Positions 19,449 to 28,265 of a DNA stretch of 64,000 bases are shown here, in pieces. The DNA lies in the NCBI RefSeq assembly GCF_000813745.1, contig NZ_JWLC01000030.1, forward strand, positions 1-64,000. Direction: 5' to 3'. The notes beneath the pieces were generated by a model. That model ran no database searches. It saw only the letters and a program-made list of their open reading frames with translations, and was not told the DNA's origin. This DNA is from Leisingera sp. ANG-M1. Its GTDB lineage: Bacteria; Pseudomonadota; Alphaproteobacteria; Rhodobacterales; Rhodobacteraceae. The number at the start of each line of letters is the position of its first letter. Position 1 is the first letter of the stretch. The position numbers and the translations under genes are program-made.

Positions 19449-20714
19449 TTACTTCAGCGCGCGCCAGCCGATGTCGCGGCGGAAGAAGCCTTGCGGCCAG
19501 TCCACCCCGTCAACCATCGCATAAGCCCGGTCGCGGGCCTCTTGCAGGGTTTCACCGCGCGCGGTCACGTTCAGTACCCGGCCGCCAACCGCCAGCACCT
19601 TGCCGTCCTCCGCCTTGGTGCCCGCGTGGAACACCATGTTGCTGCTGTCCTCGGGCAGCGCGTCCAGCCCCTTGATCTCGGACCCTTTCTCATAAGATCC
19701 AGGATAGCCCGCAGCCGCCATCACAACGGTGATTGCGTGGTCATCGGCCCAGTTTACCTGCGCTTCTGCCAGCCGGCCTTCGGCGGCGGCATGCATAAGA
19801 TCCAGCGCCTGGGCACCCAGGCGCATCATCAGCACCTGGCATTCCGGGTCGCCAAAGCGGACGTTGTATTCCACCAGCCGCGGCTGCCCGTCTTTGATCA
19901 TCAGGCCGGCGTAAAGCACCCCCTGATACGGCATGCCGCGCTCGGCCATCACCCGCATGGTGGGTTTCACGATCTCTTCCATCGCGCGGGCTTCGATCTC
20001 GGCTGACAGCACCGGTGCCGGCGAATAGGCGCCCATGCCGCCGGTGTTGAGGCCGGTGTCGCCTTCGCCCACCCGCTTGTGGTCCTGGGCAGAGCCGATC
20101 GCCAGCACGTCCTCGCCGTCTACCAGCACAAACAGCGAGGCCTCTTCGCCTTCCATGAATTCCTCGATCACCACCTCGGCGCCGGCCCCGCCGAATGCAC
20201 CGCCGAACATGTCATCGATGGCGGCGATGGCTTCGTCCTCGGTCATCGCAATGATCACGCCCTTGCCGGCTGCCAGACCATCGGCCTTGACCACAGTCGG
20301 AGCGCCGTGTTCGCGCACATGCGCCTTGGCGGCATCAGCGTCGATGAAATGGCCGTAGCCTGCGGTCGGGGCCTTGGCCGCGTCGCAGATTTCCTTGGTG
20401 AAGCTCTTGGAGGCCTCCAGCTTGGCCGCCGCTTCCGAAGGCCCGAACACCAAAAGCCCGGCTTCGCGCAGCCGGTCGGCCACGCCTGCGGCCAGCGGCG
20501 CTTCGGGGCCGACGATCACGAAATCAATGGCGTTTTCCTCGGCAAAGGCAGCCACCGCGCCGCCGTCCTCGATGTCGAACGCGGCGCAATCGGCGATCTG
20601 CGCAATCCCGGCATTGCCCGGCGCCACGATCAGCTTGTCGCATTTGGGGTTCTGCATCACCGCCCAGGCCAGCGCATGTTCGCGCCCGCCGCTGCCAAGG
20701 ATAAGGATGTTCAC
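19449..20714 (-). CDS. purD: Phosphoribosylamine--glycine ligase
   Basis: ATP-grasp enzyme of de novo purine synthesis (PRA + glycine + ATP to GAR). 421 residues from a GTG at 20714 that gives the classic NILILGSGGREHALAW start and has GGAG upstream; a GTG at 20726 would add four residues. Other marks: PGNAGIA near residue 34, GPEAPLAAGVADRLR near 71, and the metal/ATP segment YNVRFGDPECQ near 285. It is single, convergent with the DUF1217 gene and divergent from the Gly/Cys-tail protein. Confidence 0.96.
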   Translation of the reverse strand: MNILILGSGGREHALAWAVMQNPKCDKLIVAPGNAGIAQIADCAAFDIEDGGAVAAFAEENAIDFVIVGPEAPLAAGVADRLREAGLLVFGPSEAAAKLEASKSFTKEICDAAKAPTAGYGHFIDADAAKAHVREHGAPTVVKADGLAAGKGVIIAMTEDEAIAAIDDMFGGAFGGAGAEVVIEEFMEGEEASLFVLVDGEDVLAIGSAQDHKRVGEGDTGLNTGGMGAYSPAPVLSAEIEARAMEEIVKPTMRVMAERGMPYQGVLYAGLMIKDGQPRLVEYNVRFGDPECQVLMMRLGAQALDLMHAAAEGRLAEAQVNWADDHAITVVMAAAGYPGSYEKGSEIKGLDALPEDSSNMVFHAGTKAEDGKVLAVGGRVLNVTARGETLQEARDRAYAMVDGVDWPQGFFRRDIGWRALK

Positions 20715-20776
20715 GTCGCTCTCCACTTGCTAAGCCTTGGGCGCGGTCTAGTGATTGAGGGCCGGACAAGCAAGAG

Positions 20777-21382
20777 ATGCATTGTTTTATGGGCAATTTG
20801 ACCAACCCGGAGCTGTGGGCGCGGATCAGGGATTACCGGTTCCTGACGTTGCAGGACGGCAGCTCCTTTCATGACTACGTCAGGAAAAAGACCGGCTGGG
20901 ACCGGCGGGTCACCGCTGTGGCCATCAATGAATATTTGAGGTTCGCCTATCTCTGTTTGGCGTCAGGCCGCGGCGCCATTCCTTCGCCGGTCATCGACGC
21001 AGTCTGGCACCTGCACCTCACATTGACCGAAGATTACTGGGACCACTTTTGCCCGGAGGTGCTGGGGCGCAAGCTGCACCATATCCCGTCCCCTCTCAGG
21101 CATCATGACAATCCCCGCTATCTGGAAACGCTTGCGCTTTATGAGCAGGAGTTCGGTGTGGCAGCGCCCGGGGACTATTGGCCGGCAAAAAGGGAAAGAC
21201 GGCAGGAAATCCTGTTTTGGGCAGCAATCGCCAGCTGTGTTGTTGCCGCAGTGGCTACCGGGTTGGAGGTATTCTTCGGCTTTGCCGTCGTTCTATTTAT
21301 TGCCTACGTCATCGCCCTGGGGCCAAGAAGCAAGCTGCATCAGAGTGGCGGAGGAGGCTGCGGCGGCTGCGGCGGCGATTGA
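20777..21382 (+). CDS. Glycine-rich-domain-like membrane protein with Gly/Cys tail
   Basis: 201 residues. The N-terminal ~140 residues resemble the GRDP-like (PF07173) group: VIDAVWHLHLTLTEDYWDHFC near residue 73 carries a conserved WHxH...YWxxFC core. One or two hydrophobic helices follow (about 150-188), then a short tail of GGGGCGGCGGD. The motif looks metal-binding (His/Cys) but no activity is known to me. A start at 20789 is possible. It is divergent from purD over ~60 bp. Confidence 0.65.
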   Translation: MHCFMGNLTNPELWARIRDYRFLTLQDGSSFHDYVRKKTGWDRRVTAVAINEYLRFAYLCLASGRGAIPSPVIDAVWHLHLTLTEDYWDHFCPEVLGRKLHHIPSPLRHHDNPRYLETLALYEQEFGVAAPGDYWPAKRERRQEILFWAAIASCVVAAVATGLEVFFGFAVVLFIAYVIALGPRSKLHQSGGGGCGGCGGD

Positions 21383-21469
21383 GCCTTTCCGGGATTGGCC
21401 TTGGCGCGGCGGCCAACTATGCTGCGGACAAAACAAGACCCGCCGCGCGCCGCAGGAGAGCAGCCCCCG

Positions 21470-22972
21470 ATGTCCGATCTTTTTGATGACCCTCAGCCGG
21501 GGCAGAACGCCCCCGAATTCACCGTCTCGGAAATCTCCGGCGAGGTGAAGCGCACGCTGGAGGGCACCTTTGGCCGCATCCGTGTAAAGGGCGAGGTGGG
21601 CCGGGTGTTCAAGGCACGCTCCGGGCATCTCTATTACGACATCAAGGATGACCGCTCGGTGCTGGCCTGCACCACTTGGAAGGGGCAGGTCTCCGGCTTG
21701 TCGGTAGTGCCGGAAGAAGGGCTGGAAGTTGTGGTCACTGGCCGCCTGACGGCCTTTGGCGCCCAGTCCAAATACAACATGAACGTGGATGAGGTGGCGG
21801 TTGCGGGGCAGGGCGCGCTGATGGCGCTCTTGGAGAAGCGCAAGAAGCAGCTGGAAGCCGAAGGGCTGTTTGCCCCTGAACGCAAGAAACCGCTGCCGTA
21901 TCTGCCGCAGATCATCGGCGTGGTGACTTCACCTTCGGGTGCGGTGATCCGCGATATTCTGCACCGGCTGCGCGACCGCTTCCCGCGCAAGGTTCTGGTC
22001 TGGCCGGTAGCTGTCCAAGGGCAGAACTGCGCGCCGGAAGTGGCCCGCGCCATCGACGGCTTCAACCGCCTTACCCCCGGCGGCGCGCTGCCGCGCCCGG
22101 ATCTGATCATCGTCGCCCGCGGCGGCGGCTCGATCGAGGATCTGTGGGGCTTCAACGAGGAGATCGTGGCCCGCGCTGCCGCTGCCTCGCAAATCCCGCT
22201 GATCTCTGCCGTCGGGCATGAGACGGATACCACACTGATCGATTTCACCTCCGACCGCCGGGCGCCGACCCCGACGGCGGCGGCCGAGCTGGCGGTGCCA
22301 GTGCGGCTGGAGCTGATGGCCTGGGCGGAAAACCAGGGTGCGCGGCTGACCCGTGCGGCAGGCCAGGCCGTGCAGCTGCGCCGTCAGCGGCTGGGCGATC
22401 TGTCGCGGGCGCTGCCAAAACCCGACACGCTTTTGGAAACCCCGCGCCAGCGGCTGGACCGGATTTCGGACCGGCTGCCCAATGCGCTGATCCAAGGCGT
22501 GCAGCGCCGCCGTTTGCGGCTCAGCGAAACCGCGGCCTCCTTGCGCCCTGCGACCCTGCGCACGCTGGTGCAGTCGCGCGGCGACCGGCTGAAGAACCTC
22601 TCCTCCCGCCTGACCCTGCGCCCGATCGAACGCGAGGTGACAGTGCAGAAAGACGCGCTCAGCCGGCTGGCGCAACGGCTGGACGCGGCCCAGTCCCAAC
22701 GGCTTGAGCGGCAGCGCCAGGGGCTGGCCGCTGCAGGCCGCCAGCTGGAGATCCTCAGCTACAAGGCTACCCTGCAGCGCGGCTATGCCGTTGTGCGCTC
22801 GGGCGAGGAGATCCTCACCTCAAAGACCGCCGCTGCCAAGGCAGGCCCGCTGCAGATTGAATTTGCAGACGGTACCTTGGATCTGGGCGCACCGGACACA
22901 GCCGCGGTACCTAAAAAAACGGCCTCCAAGCCAGCTCAGGACACCGGCGGCAACCAAGGCTCGTTGTTCTAG
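21470..22972 (+). CDS. xseA: Exodeoxyribonuclease VII large subunit
   Basis: 500 residues. N-terminal OB domain (FTVSEISGEVKRTLEGTFGR then VKGEVGRVFKARSGHLYYDI) binds ssDNA; the catalytic core contains PQIIGVVTSPSGAVIRD, IIVARGGGSIEDLWGFNEE and SAVGHETDTTLIDF; a long coiled-coil arm follows before the C-terminal segment LQRGYAVVRSGEEI. Degrades single-stranded DNA with XseB, which is not in this window. The ATG at 21470 has AGGAG about 10 bases upstream; a longer frame from 21395 is not family-like. Confidence 0.95.
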   Translation: MSDLFDDPQPGQNAPEFTVSEISGEVKRTLEGTFGRIRVKGEVGRVFKARSGHLYYDIKDDRSVLACTTWKGQVSGLSVVPEEGLEVVVTGRLTAFGAQSKYNMNVDEVAVAGQGALMALLEKRKKQLEAEGLFAPERKKPLPYLPQIIGVVTSPSGAVIRDILHRLRDRFPRKVLVWPVAVQGQNCAPEVARAIDGFNRLTPGGALPRPDLIIVARGGGSIEDLWGFNEEIVARAAAASQIPLISAVGHETDTTLIDFTSDRRAPTPTAAAELAVPVRLELMAWAENQGARLTRAAGQAVQLRRQRLGDLSRALPKPDTLLETPRQRLDRISDRLPNALIQGVQRRRLRLSETAASLRPATLRTLVQSRGDRLKNLSSRLTLRPIEREVTVQKDALSRLAQRLDAAQSQRLERQRQGLAAAGRQLEILSYKATLQRGYAVVRSGEEILTSKTAAAKAGPLQIEFADGTLDLGAPDTAAVPKKTASKPAQDTGGNQGSLF

Positions 22973-23028
22973 GGAAGCGTTTCCAGCTTCTTTCTGGTTT
23001 ACTAAATACTCACTGCGCAACAGCGGCC

Positions 23029-23433
23029 TTAGGCTCCAACGTCAGGGCCGTAGCACAGCATTTCCTCGCCGATCTCCTCGGCTTCATACAATTCGGTGGC
23101 GGCCGGGTCGTTTTCGAACCGGGCCGTCAGCCCGCCCGGGGTCAGCTCAAAGCTCCAGCACTGCGGGTCGGCGCGGTCCTGGTAAAGGAAACAGATCTGC
23201 CCGTTGTCCTCGTACCAGCTGCCCTCCTGGCATTTGCCGTCGAGAAAGGACCAGATCACCCGCCGTCCGGGCAAATAGCGCTCCACCCCGTACATGGCGC
23301 CGCCAAAGCCGTAGAACAGCGTGCGGCCTTGCGTGTAGCGATCGAACTGCTCGGCGTTGAGCGGCTCGCCCGCCGCTGCCGGGCCGGGCAAGGCCAGCAG
23401 GCCAAGAAGGGGAATCGTCAGTATCAGGCGCAT
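23029..23433 (-). CDS. Exported protein of unknown function
   Basis: 134 residues from an ATG at 23433. Residues 1-22 form a clear signal peptide (LILTIPLLGLLALPGPAAAG). The mature part has several Cys and Trp (CQEGSWYEDNGQICFLY, QCWSFEL) and a YGxERY segment, suggesting a small disulfide-bonded periplasmic domain. I do not recognise the family with certainty. Convergent with xseA. Confidence 0.7.
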   Translation of the reverse strand: MRLILTIPLLGLLALPGPAAAGEPLNAEQFDRYTQGRTLFYGFGGAMYGVERYLPGRRVIWSFLDGKCQEGSWYEDNGQICFLYQDRADPQCWSFELTPGGLTARFENDPAATELYEAEEIGEEMLCYGPDVGA

Positions 23434-23573
23434 GGCGCCATTGTGCCAGAGCGCCCGGCCTGTGGCCAAGCCTGAACGCAGCCTGCATTTTTTGCGGCGC
23501 TGATGGCGCCGGTGCTTTGCACTCGGCGCAAATCCGCATTAGGTGAGGGGCAAACCCCTTTGCGGAGATCAGT

Positions 23574-24758
23574 ATGGCGTTTTTCTCAAAGCTCAAGGAA
23601 CGGCTGTTCAAATCCTCGTCGAAGCTCGAGAAGGGGCTCGACGCAATTGTCGAGGATGGCGCGGACGGCGGTGCGGCGGACCCGCAGGCCGCCCCGGCAG
23701 AACCGTCTGCGGCAACTGCCGCGCCGGAACCCGCGGCGCAGCCTGAACCGGCTCCGGTTCCGCAGCCTGAGCCCGAACCGGTCCGGCAGGCTGCACCTGA
23801 GCCCGCACCAGAGCCAGCGCCTGCCGCCGAACCTGCGCCTGCGCCCCAGCCCGCACCGGAGCCGGAGAAAAAGCCCGGGCTGCTGGGCCGCCTGATGGGC
23901 CGCGGCACGGCTGCCGAGCCGCGCCGGGCGCTGGACGACGACATGCTGGAGCAGCTGGAAGAGCTGCTGATCGCTGCCGACATGGGCGTGGACACGGCGC
24001 TGCGGGTTACCGCCAATCTGGCCGAGGGGCGGATGGGCAAGAAAGTATCCAGCCGCGAGATCAAGGAATTGCTGGCGCAGGAAGTGGCCCGCATCATGGA
24101 GCCGGTGGCCAAACCGCTGCCGATCTATGCCAAACGCCCGCAGGTGGTTCTGGTGGTCGGCGTCAACGGCTCCGGCAAGACCACCACCATCGGCAAGCTG
24201 GCAAGCCAGTTCAAGGGCGCCGGCAAAAAGGTGGTGATTGCGGCGGGCGACACCTTCCGGGCCGCCGCGGTGGAGCAGCTGCAGGTCTGGGGCGACCGCG
24301 CCGGGGTGCCGGTGCTGACTGCACCCGAAGGCTCCGATCCGGCCTCGCTGGCGTTTGATGCGATGACCAAAGCTCAGGAGGAAGGCGCCGACCTTCTGAT
24401 GATCGACACTGCGGGCCGTTTGCAGAACCGCGCCGACCTGATGGAGGAACTGGCCAAGATCGTCCGCGTGATCCGCAAAAAAGACGAAACCGCCCCCCAC
24501 AACACCCTTCTGGTGCTGGATGCCACTACCGGGCAGAACGCGCTGAGCCAGGTTGGCACCTTCCAGCAGCTGGCGGATGTCTCCGGCCTGGTGATGACTA
24601 AGCTCGACGGTACTGCCAAGGGCGGGGTGCTGGTGGCGCTGGCCGACAAATTCGGCCTGCCGATCCACGCCATCGGCGTCGGCGAGCAGATCGACGACCT
24701 CGCCCCCTTCGATCCGGAAGAGTTTGCCGCGGCCCTTACCGGCCTGGAAAAATCCTGA
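23574..24758 (+). CDS. ftsY: Signal recognition particle receptor FtsY
   Basis: 394 residues. SRP-dependent membrane-protein targeting GTPase at the inner membrane. An acidic Pro/Glu/Ala-rich A domain (about 20-105) is followed by the N domain and the SRP GTPase: GVNGSGKTTTIGKLA (G1) near residue 198, DTFRAAAVEQL near 225, DTAGRLQ (G3), TKLDGTAKGG (G4) near 340, and a GVGEQIDDL closing motif. A fragment of the dispersed intergenic repeat follows the stop. Confidence 0.97.
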   Translation: MAFFSKLKERLFKSSSKLEKGLDAIVEDGADGGAADPQAAPAEPSAATAAPEPAAQPEPAPVPQPEPEPVRQAAPEPAPEPAPAAEPAPAPQPAPEPEKKPGLLGRLMGRGTAAEPRRALDDDMLEQLEELLIAADMGVDTALRVTANLAEGRMGKKVSSREIKELLAQEVARIMEPVAKPLPIYAKRPQVVLVVGVNGSGKTTTIGKLASQFKGAGKKVVIAAGDTFRAAAVEQLQVWGDRAGVPVLTAPEGSDPASLAFDAMTKAQEEGADLLMIDTAGRLQNRADLMEELAKIVRVIRKKDETAPHNTLLVLDATTGQNALSQVGTFQQLADVSGLVMTKLDGTAKGGVLVALADKFGLPIHAIGVGEQIDDLAPFDPEEFAAALTGLEKS

Positions 24759-24759
24759 T

Positions 24760-24822
24760 CTCTTCTTCTGGCTGAAAATATCCTCCGGGGGTCCGGGGGT
24801 GGAAAACCCCCGGCTCTGCCGG
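24760..24822. repeat. Dispersed intergenic repeat, copy B (short form with hairpin)
   Basis: TTCTTCTGGCTGAAAATATC followed by CTCCGGGGG and a stem CCGGGGG/CCCCCGG with a TGGAAAA loop. The core matches copies at 26497, 36525 and, inverted and more diverged, 51838 and 6116. It lies between ftsY and a DMT gene and may act in transcription termination. Confidence 0.75.
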
Positions 24823-24841
24823 CCTGAGCAAAGGCCCTGTT

Positions 24842-25744
24842 GTGAGTGATTGGCTGATCTCCCTGGAAGGCACCGAGGCCGGGCATCAGGCGGCGCTGTT
24901 CCTGGCTGTCTGGGCCGCCTTCCTGCATGCGGTCTTCGGCGCACTGCAAAAGGGGCGCCACGACCCTTGGCTGTCGCGCGGGGCGATCGACTTCTCCTAT
25001 TGCGTGATGGCGGCGCCCTTTGCCTTCTTCGTGGTGCCCTGGCCCGAGCCGCATATGTGGGTGATCTTTGCCGCCGCCTGGGCCATCCATGTGTTCTACA
25101 AGCTGTTCCAGGCGATGGCCTATACCAAGGGCAGCTATACGGTGGTCTACCCTGTTGTGCGCGGCACCGGGCCCTTGTTCACGGTGATCGGCTCCTACTT
25201 CCTATTTGGCGAGGTCTTCACGCCGCTGCAATGGCTGGGGGTGGCGGTTCTGCTGGCCGGGATCTTTGGTCTTGCGGCCTACAACTTCGTCTTTCTTGAG
25301 ACCAACCGCGACACCTTTGGAGTTGCGCTGCTGTTTGCCTTCATCACCGGGTTGTTTGTGGCAGGCTACACCACATATGACGCCTACGGCATCCGGGCGA
25401 CCGCGGATCCGTTCACGTTCCTGGCGTGGTTCTTCATGATCGACGGGCTGGTGTTTCCTTTCATTGCGCTGGCCCGCTGGCGGAGGATGGCGGAGCCGCC
25501 CGCGCCTGGTCCCTTGATGCTGAAAGGGGTCTTCGGCGGGCTGGTGGCCTTTGCCTCCTTTGGCGCCATCATGCTGGCCACGCGGCTCGACAAAGTGGGC
25601 GAGGCAGCGGTTCTGCGGGAGACCTCCACCGTTTTTGCCGCCCTCATTGGCTGGCTGGTGCTGAAGGAAACCGTGGGCCCGCGCCGGATCGCTCTGATGG
25701 CTTTGATCGCGCTGGGGGCCGTGATAGTGGAAATGGGCGGCTGA
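24842..25744 (+). CDS. DMT-superfamily (EamA) transporter
   Basis: 300-residue inner-membrane protein, GTG start at 24842, about ten transmembrane segments in two repeats (TYVVY-type segment YTVVYPVVRGTGPLFTVIGS in the first half; GEAAVLRETSTVFAALIGWL in the second). Transport substrate unknown. It is followed 29 bases later by yciB in the same direction, so the two may be co-transcribed. Not closely similar to the other DMT gene at 2663. Confidence 0.85.
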   Translation: MSDWLISLEGTEAGHQAALFLAVWAAFLHAVFGALQKGRHDPWLSRGAIDFSYCVMAAPFAFFVVPWPEPHMWVIFAAAWAIHVFYKLFQAMAYTKGSYTVVYPVVRGTGPLFTVIGSYFLFGEVFTPLQWLGVAVLLAGIFGLAAYNFVFLETNRDTFGVALLFAFITGLFVAGYTTYDAYGIRATADPFTFLAWFFMIDGLVFPFIALARWRRMAEPPAPGPLMLKGVFGGLVAFASFGAIMLATRLDKVGEAAVLRETSTVFAALIGWLVLKETVGPRRIALMALIALGAVIVEMGG

Positions 25745-25773
25745 GACCGCGAGCAGAGAAGACCGGAGGCCCG

Positions 25774-26385
25774 ATGGCGGCGAAGAAGATCAACCCGACC
25801 CTGAAGATGGTGCTGGAATTCGGCCCCATCGTGCTGTTTTTCATTGGCTATCTGAAACTGAAGGACGAGGTCTTTCTGATCGGCGGCAACGAGTACAAGG
25901 GCTTCATCGTCATCACCGCCGCCTTCATCCCGCTGATGGTGGCCTCGACCATGGCCTTGTGGAAGCTGACCGGACACCTGTCGAAGATGCAGTTTGTCAC
26001 GCTGGTGCTGGTGGTGCTGTTTGGCGGCATGTCGGTCTGGTTCAACGACGAGCGTTTCATCAAGATGAAGCCTACGGTGCTTTATCTGCTGTTCGGCGGT
26101 TTGCTGGGCATTGGCCTTTTGCGCGGGCAGAGCTGGCTGAAGGTGGTGATGGAAGAGGTGATGCCGCTGCAGCAGGAGGGCTGGATGATCCTGACCCGGC
26201 GGCTGTGTTTCTTTTTCTTTGCCCTGGCGGTAGCAAATGAGCTGATCTGGCGTTTCCAGAGCGAGGAAACCTGGGTTTATTTCAAGACCTTCGGCCTGCC
26301 GGTGGCGATGTTTGCCTTCTTCATGTTCCAGGGACAGCTGTTCCAGAAGTACGGTGCGGAGGAAGAGGCCGGCCCGGCGGAGTAA
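25774..26385 (+). CDS. yciB: YciB/IspZ-family inner-membrane septation protein
   Basis: 203 residues with five to six hydrophobic segments. Family marks are VLEFGPIVLFFIGYLK near residue 13, a KMKPTVLYLLFGGLLGIG segment near residue 93, and LTRRLCFFFFALAVANELIW near residue 137. Linked in enterobacteria to cell-envelope and septum maintenance. ATG at 25774 follows GGAGG; the longer upstream frame overlaps the DMT gene and is not family-like. Confidence 0.92.
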   Translation: MAAKKINPTLKMVLEFGPIVLFFIGYLKLKDEVFLIGGNEYKGFIVITAAFIPLMVASTMALWKLTGHLSKMQFVTLVLVVLFGGMSVWFNDERFIKMKPTVLYLLFGGLLGIGLLRGQSWLKVVMEEVMPLQQEGWMILTRRLCFFFFALAVANELIWRFQSEETWVYFKTFGLPVAMFAFFMFQGQLFQKYGAEEEAGPAE

Positions 26386-26409
26386 GCCGCAGGCCCATGC
26401 CGCAGCCAG

Positions 26410-26520
26410 CGGAGGGCTCCCGCGCCTTTGCCTCTCATCACAGATGAGAGAAAAAGCCTTGGGCCCGGCAGCCCGCCTGCGGCGTGCTGCGGTTCCGCTT
26501 CTTTCTGGTTGAAAATACCC
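26410..26520. repeat. Dispersed intergenic repeat, copy C (long form)
   Basis: Matches the reverse complement of 6116-6240: CTCCCGCGCCTTTG, a CTCATC-ACA-GATGAG hairpin, AAAGCCTTGGGC, GGCAGCCCGCCTGCGGCG, then TTCTTTCTGGTTGAAAATAC. It lies between convergent yciB and GST genes. Confidence 0.78.
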
Positions 26521-26556
26521 TGGCCGAAGGCCCGGCGCCCGCGGCGCCGTATCCGT

Positions 26557-27240
26557 TCACTTGCCGAACAGCACCTGCTGCGCCTTGGTGTCCGAGCGGT
26601 CCGCCCGAAGATCCGCATGCAGCGCCCGGCCCGCCACCACGCCGGGGCGGGACCACATCAGATCCAGCCAGCGGGCCAGGTGCGGTTTGTCCTCCAGCGT
26701 CTGCTGCTGGCCTTCCCAGAGTGACGCCCAGGGCCAGATCGCCATATCGGCAATCGAATAGTCTGGGCCTGCAACGTACTCGTTCTTTGCCAGCTGCCGG
26801 TCCAGCACGCCATAGAGCCGGGCCACCTCATTGCGGTAGCGGTCCTGGGCATAGGGGATCTCTTCCGGCGCGTATTTCAGGAAGTGGTGCGCCTGGCCGG
26901 CCATCGGGCCGACACCGCCCATCTGCCACATCAGCCATTGGTCCACGGTCAGCCGGGCGCGCTCGTCAGCACCGTAGAAGTGCCTTGTCTTGCGGGCGAG
27001 ATACTGCAGGATGGCGCCGCTTTCGAACAGGGAGACCGGCGCGCCGCCTGGGCCGTCCGGGTCGGTGATTGCGGGCATCCGGTTGTTGGGGGAAATCTGC
27101 AGGAATTCCGGTGCAAACTGGTCCCCCTTGCCGATGTCGATCAGGGTGGTTTCGTATGGCAGGCCCATTTCCTCCAGCGCGATGGAGACTTTCCAGCCGT
27201 TGGGGGTGGGCCAGTAGTAAAGCTGAACCGGATCTTGCAT
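26557..27240 (-). CDS. Glutathione S-transferase, YfcG/YghU-like
   Basis: 227 residues. Opening LYYWPTPNGWKVSIALEEMG places it with the Nu-class/YfcG group, in which a Thr-Pro-Asn element near residue 14 replaces the catalytic Cys/Ser. GSH-site segments SPNNRMPAI and LFESGAILQYLA follow, then the helical domain with YSIADMAIWPW. Likely a GSH-dependent disulfide reductase rather than a conjugating enzyme. The ATG at 27240 is chosen by family start. Confidence 0.88.
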   Translation of the reverse strand: MQDPVQLYYWPTPNGWKVSIALEEMGLPYETTLIDIGKGDQFAPEFLQISPNNRMPAITDPDGPGGAPVSLFESGAILQYLARKTRHFYGADERARLTVDQWLMWQMGGVGPMAGQAHHFLKYAPEEIPYAQDRYRNEVARLYGVLDRQLAKNEYVAGPDYSIADMAIWPWASLWEGQQQTLEDKPHLARWLDLMWSRPGVVAGRALHADLRADRSDTKAQQVLFGK

Positions 27241-27588
27241 CTGCTGCCTCCGCTGCGGTTTGCGCCCAAAGGACCATAGGGGCAGGGCGGCGGGCAAGAG
27301 GGCAGGTGAAACACATCCATGTGATTGCGCGCACAGCTGCCTCGACCTGCCCGGAACCCGCGGCGCATCCGCCCTGCAGCCGACCTTTCGATGGCCCCGA
27401 AATGGCGATGGCAAGCGGATGCATTTTCCTGCCCGGATTTGCCTTGATAGCTCACCCGCGTTGTCCGGGCGGCTGACCTTGCGGCGTTCCTATGCTGCCC
27501 GGGCCTGAGAGTTCGGCCGGCATCGAAGCGTTTCCTGCCGCTGCATTGCCAGACTTGGCTACTGTGAGGGAAACAACCGGAGAGACCA
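27241..27588. other. Gene-free interval between divergent genes
   Basis: About 350 bases between the starts of the GST and the YqfO-insert-like gene. It should contain both promoters, but I cannot point to a clear -35/-10 pair. I see no repeat, hairpin or credible small frame. Confidence 0.5.
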
Positions 27589-28032
27589 ATGACACTGCCC
27601 GAGCTCAAACACGACAGGTTTGTTCCCGAAAAAGGGTTGCGGATCATCGTGCAGGTGCCTGAGACCCGCGTTCAAAGGATCATAGATGCGGTTTTGGCCG
27701 AAGATGACTTGAAATACGGCGACTATGATCGCGTTACGTTCCGGACCGCGCCGGGGGTTCAACGGTTCAGATCGCTGGGCAGCGGGCGCAATGCGGCGAC
27801 GGGAAGGGTTGCCGAAGTCGCTTGCGTGGAACTGTCGTTCTTTTTGCCGGGCAGCGAGGCCAGAGCCGTGAAGGTTCTTGAAACGGTTTACTCCTCCCAT
27901 CCCTACGAAGAGCCGGTGGTGTTCGTGGAGCCATGTGTGCGGACGCTTCATATCCGGGGGCTGGATGAGGACAATCCAAACAGGTTCTGGAACAGCGCGG
28001 CCGAAGACTGGGTTCCGGCAGAGCACCGGTAA
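27589..28032 (+). CDS. YqfO/NIF3-insert-like (CutA/PII-type) domain protein
   Basis: 147 residues. The segment GVQRFRSLGSGRNAATG near residue 56 and VKVLETVYSSHPYEEPVV near residue 92 match the CutA/PII-like domain inserted in YqfO-type NIF3 proteins, here encoded alone (COG3323-like). A Cys follows in FVEPCVRTL. No NIF3 metal-binding half is present. Probably a soluble trimeric sensor-like fold; ligand unknown. ATG at 27589 follows GGAGAG. Confidence 0.7.
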   Translation: MTLPELKHDRFVPEKGLRIIVQVPETRVQRIIDAVLAEDDLKYGDYDRVTFRTAPGVQRFRSLGSGRNAATGRVAEVACVELSFFLPGSEARAVKVLETVYSSHPYEEPVVFVEPCVRTLHIRGLDEDNPNRFWNSAAEDWVPAEHR

Positions 28033-28265
28033 CAACCGCGGCGCACCACGATATCAGGCCAGGCGGCATTGCCCCTATCCTTGAAGAAAGGGACGCTGCT
28101 GCATCTCCGGGGGGCGCTTGGCGTTTACTGGACTGAAGTAAGCCGGAGGATGTTTCCGGGCGGAGGCATATCCGCCTGATCCCGCCCGGATCACTGCGCC
28201 GAACCGGGCTTCCAAGGGGGCGGCCTGGAAACCCGGTTCGCTGTTTCTTAAGGCCAAGCCCAAAG

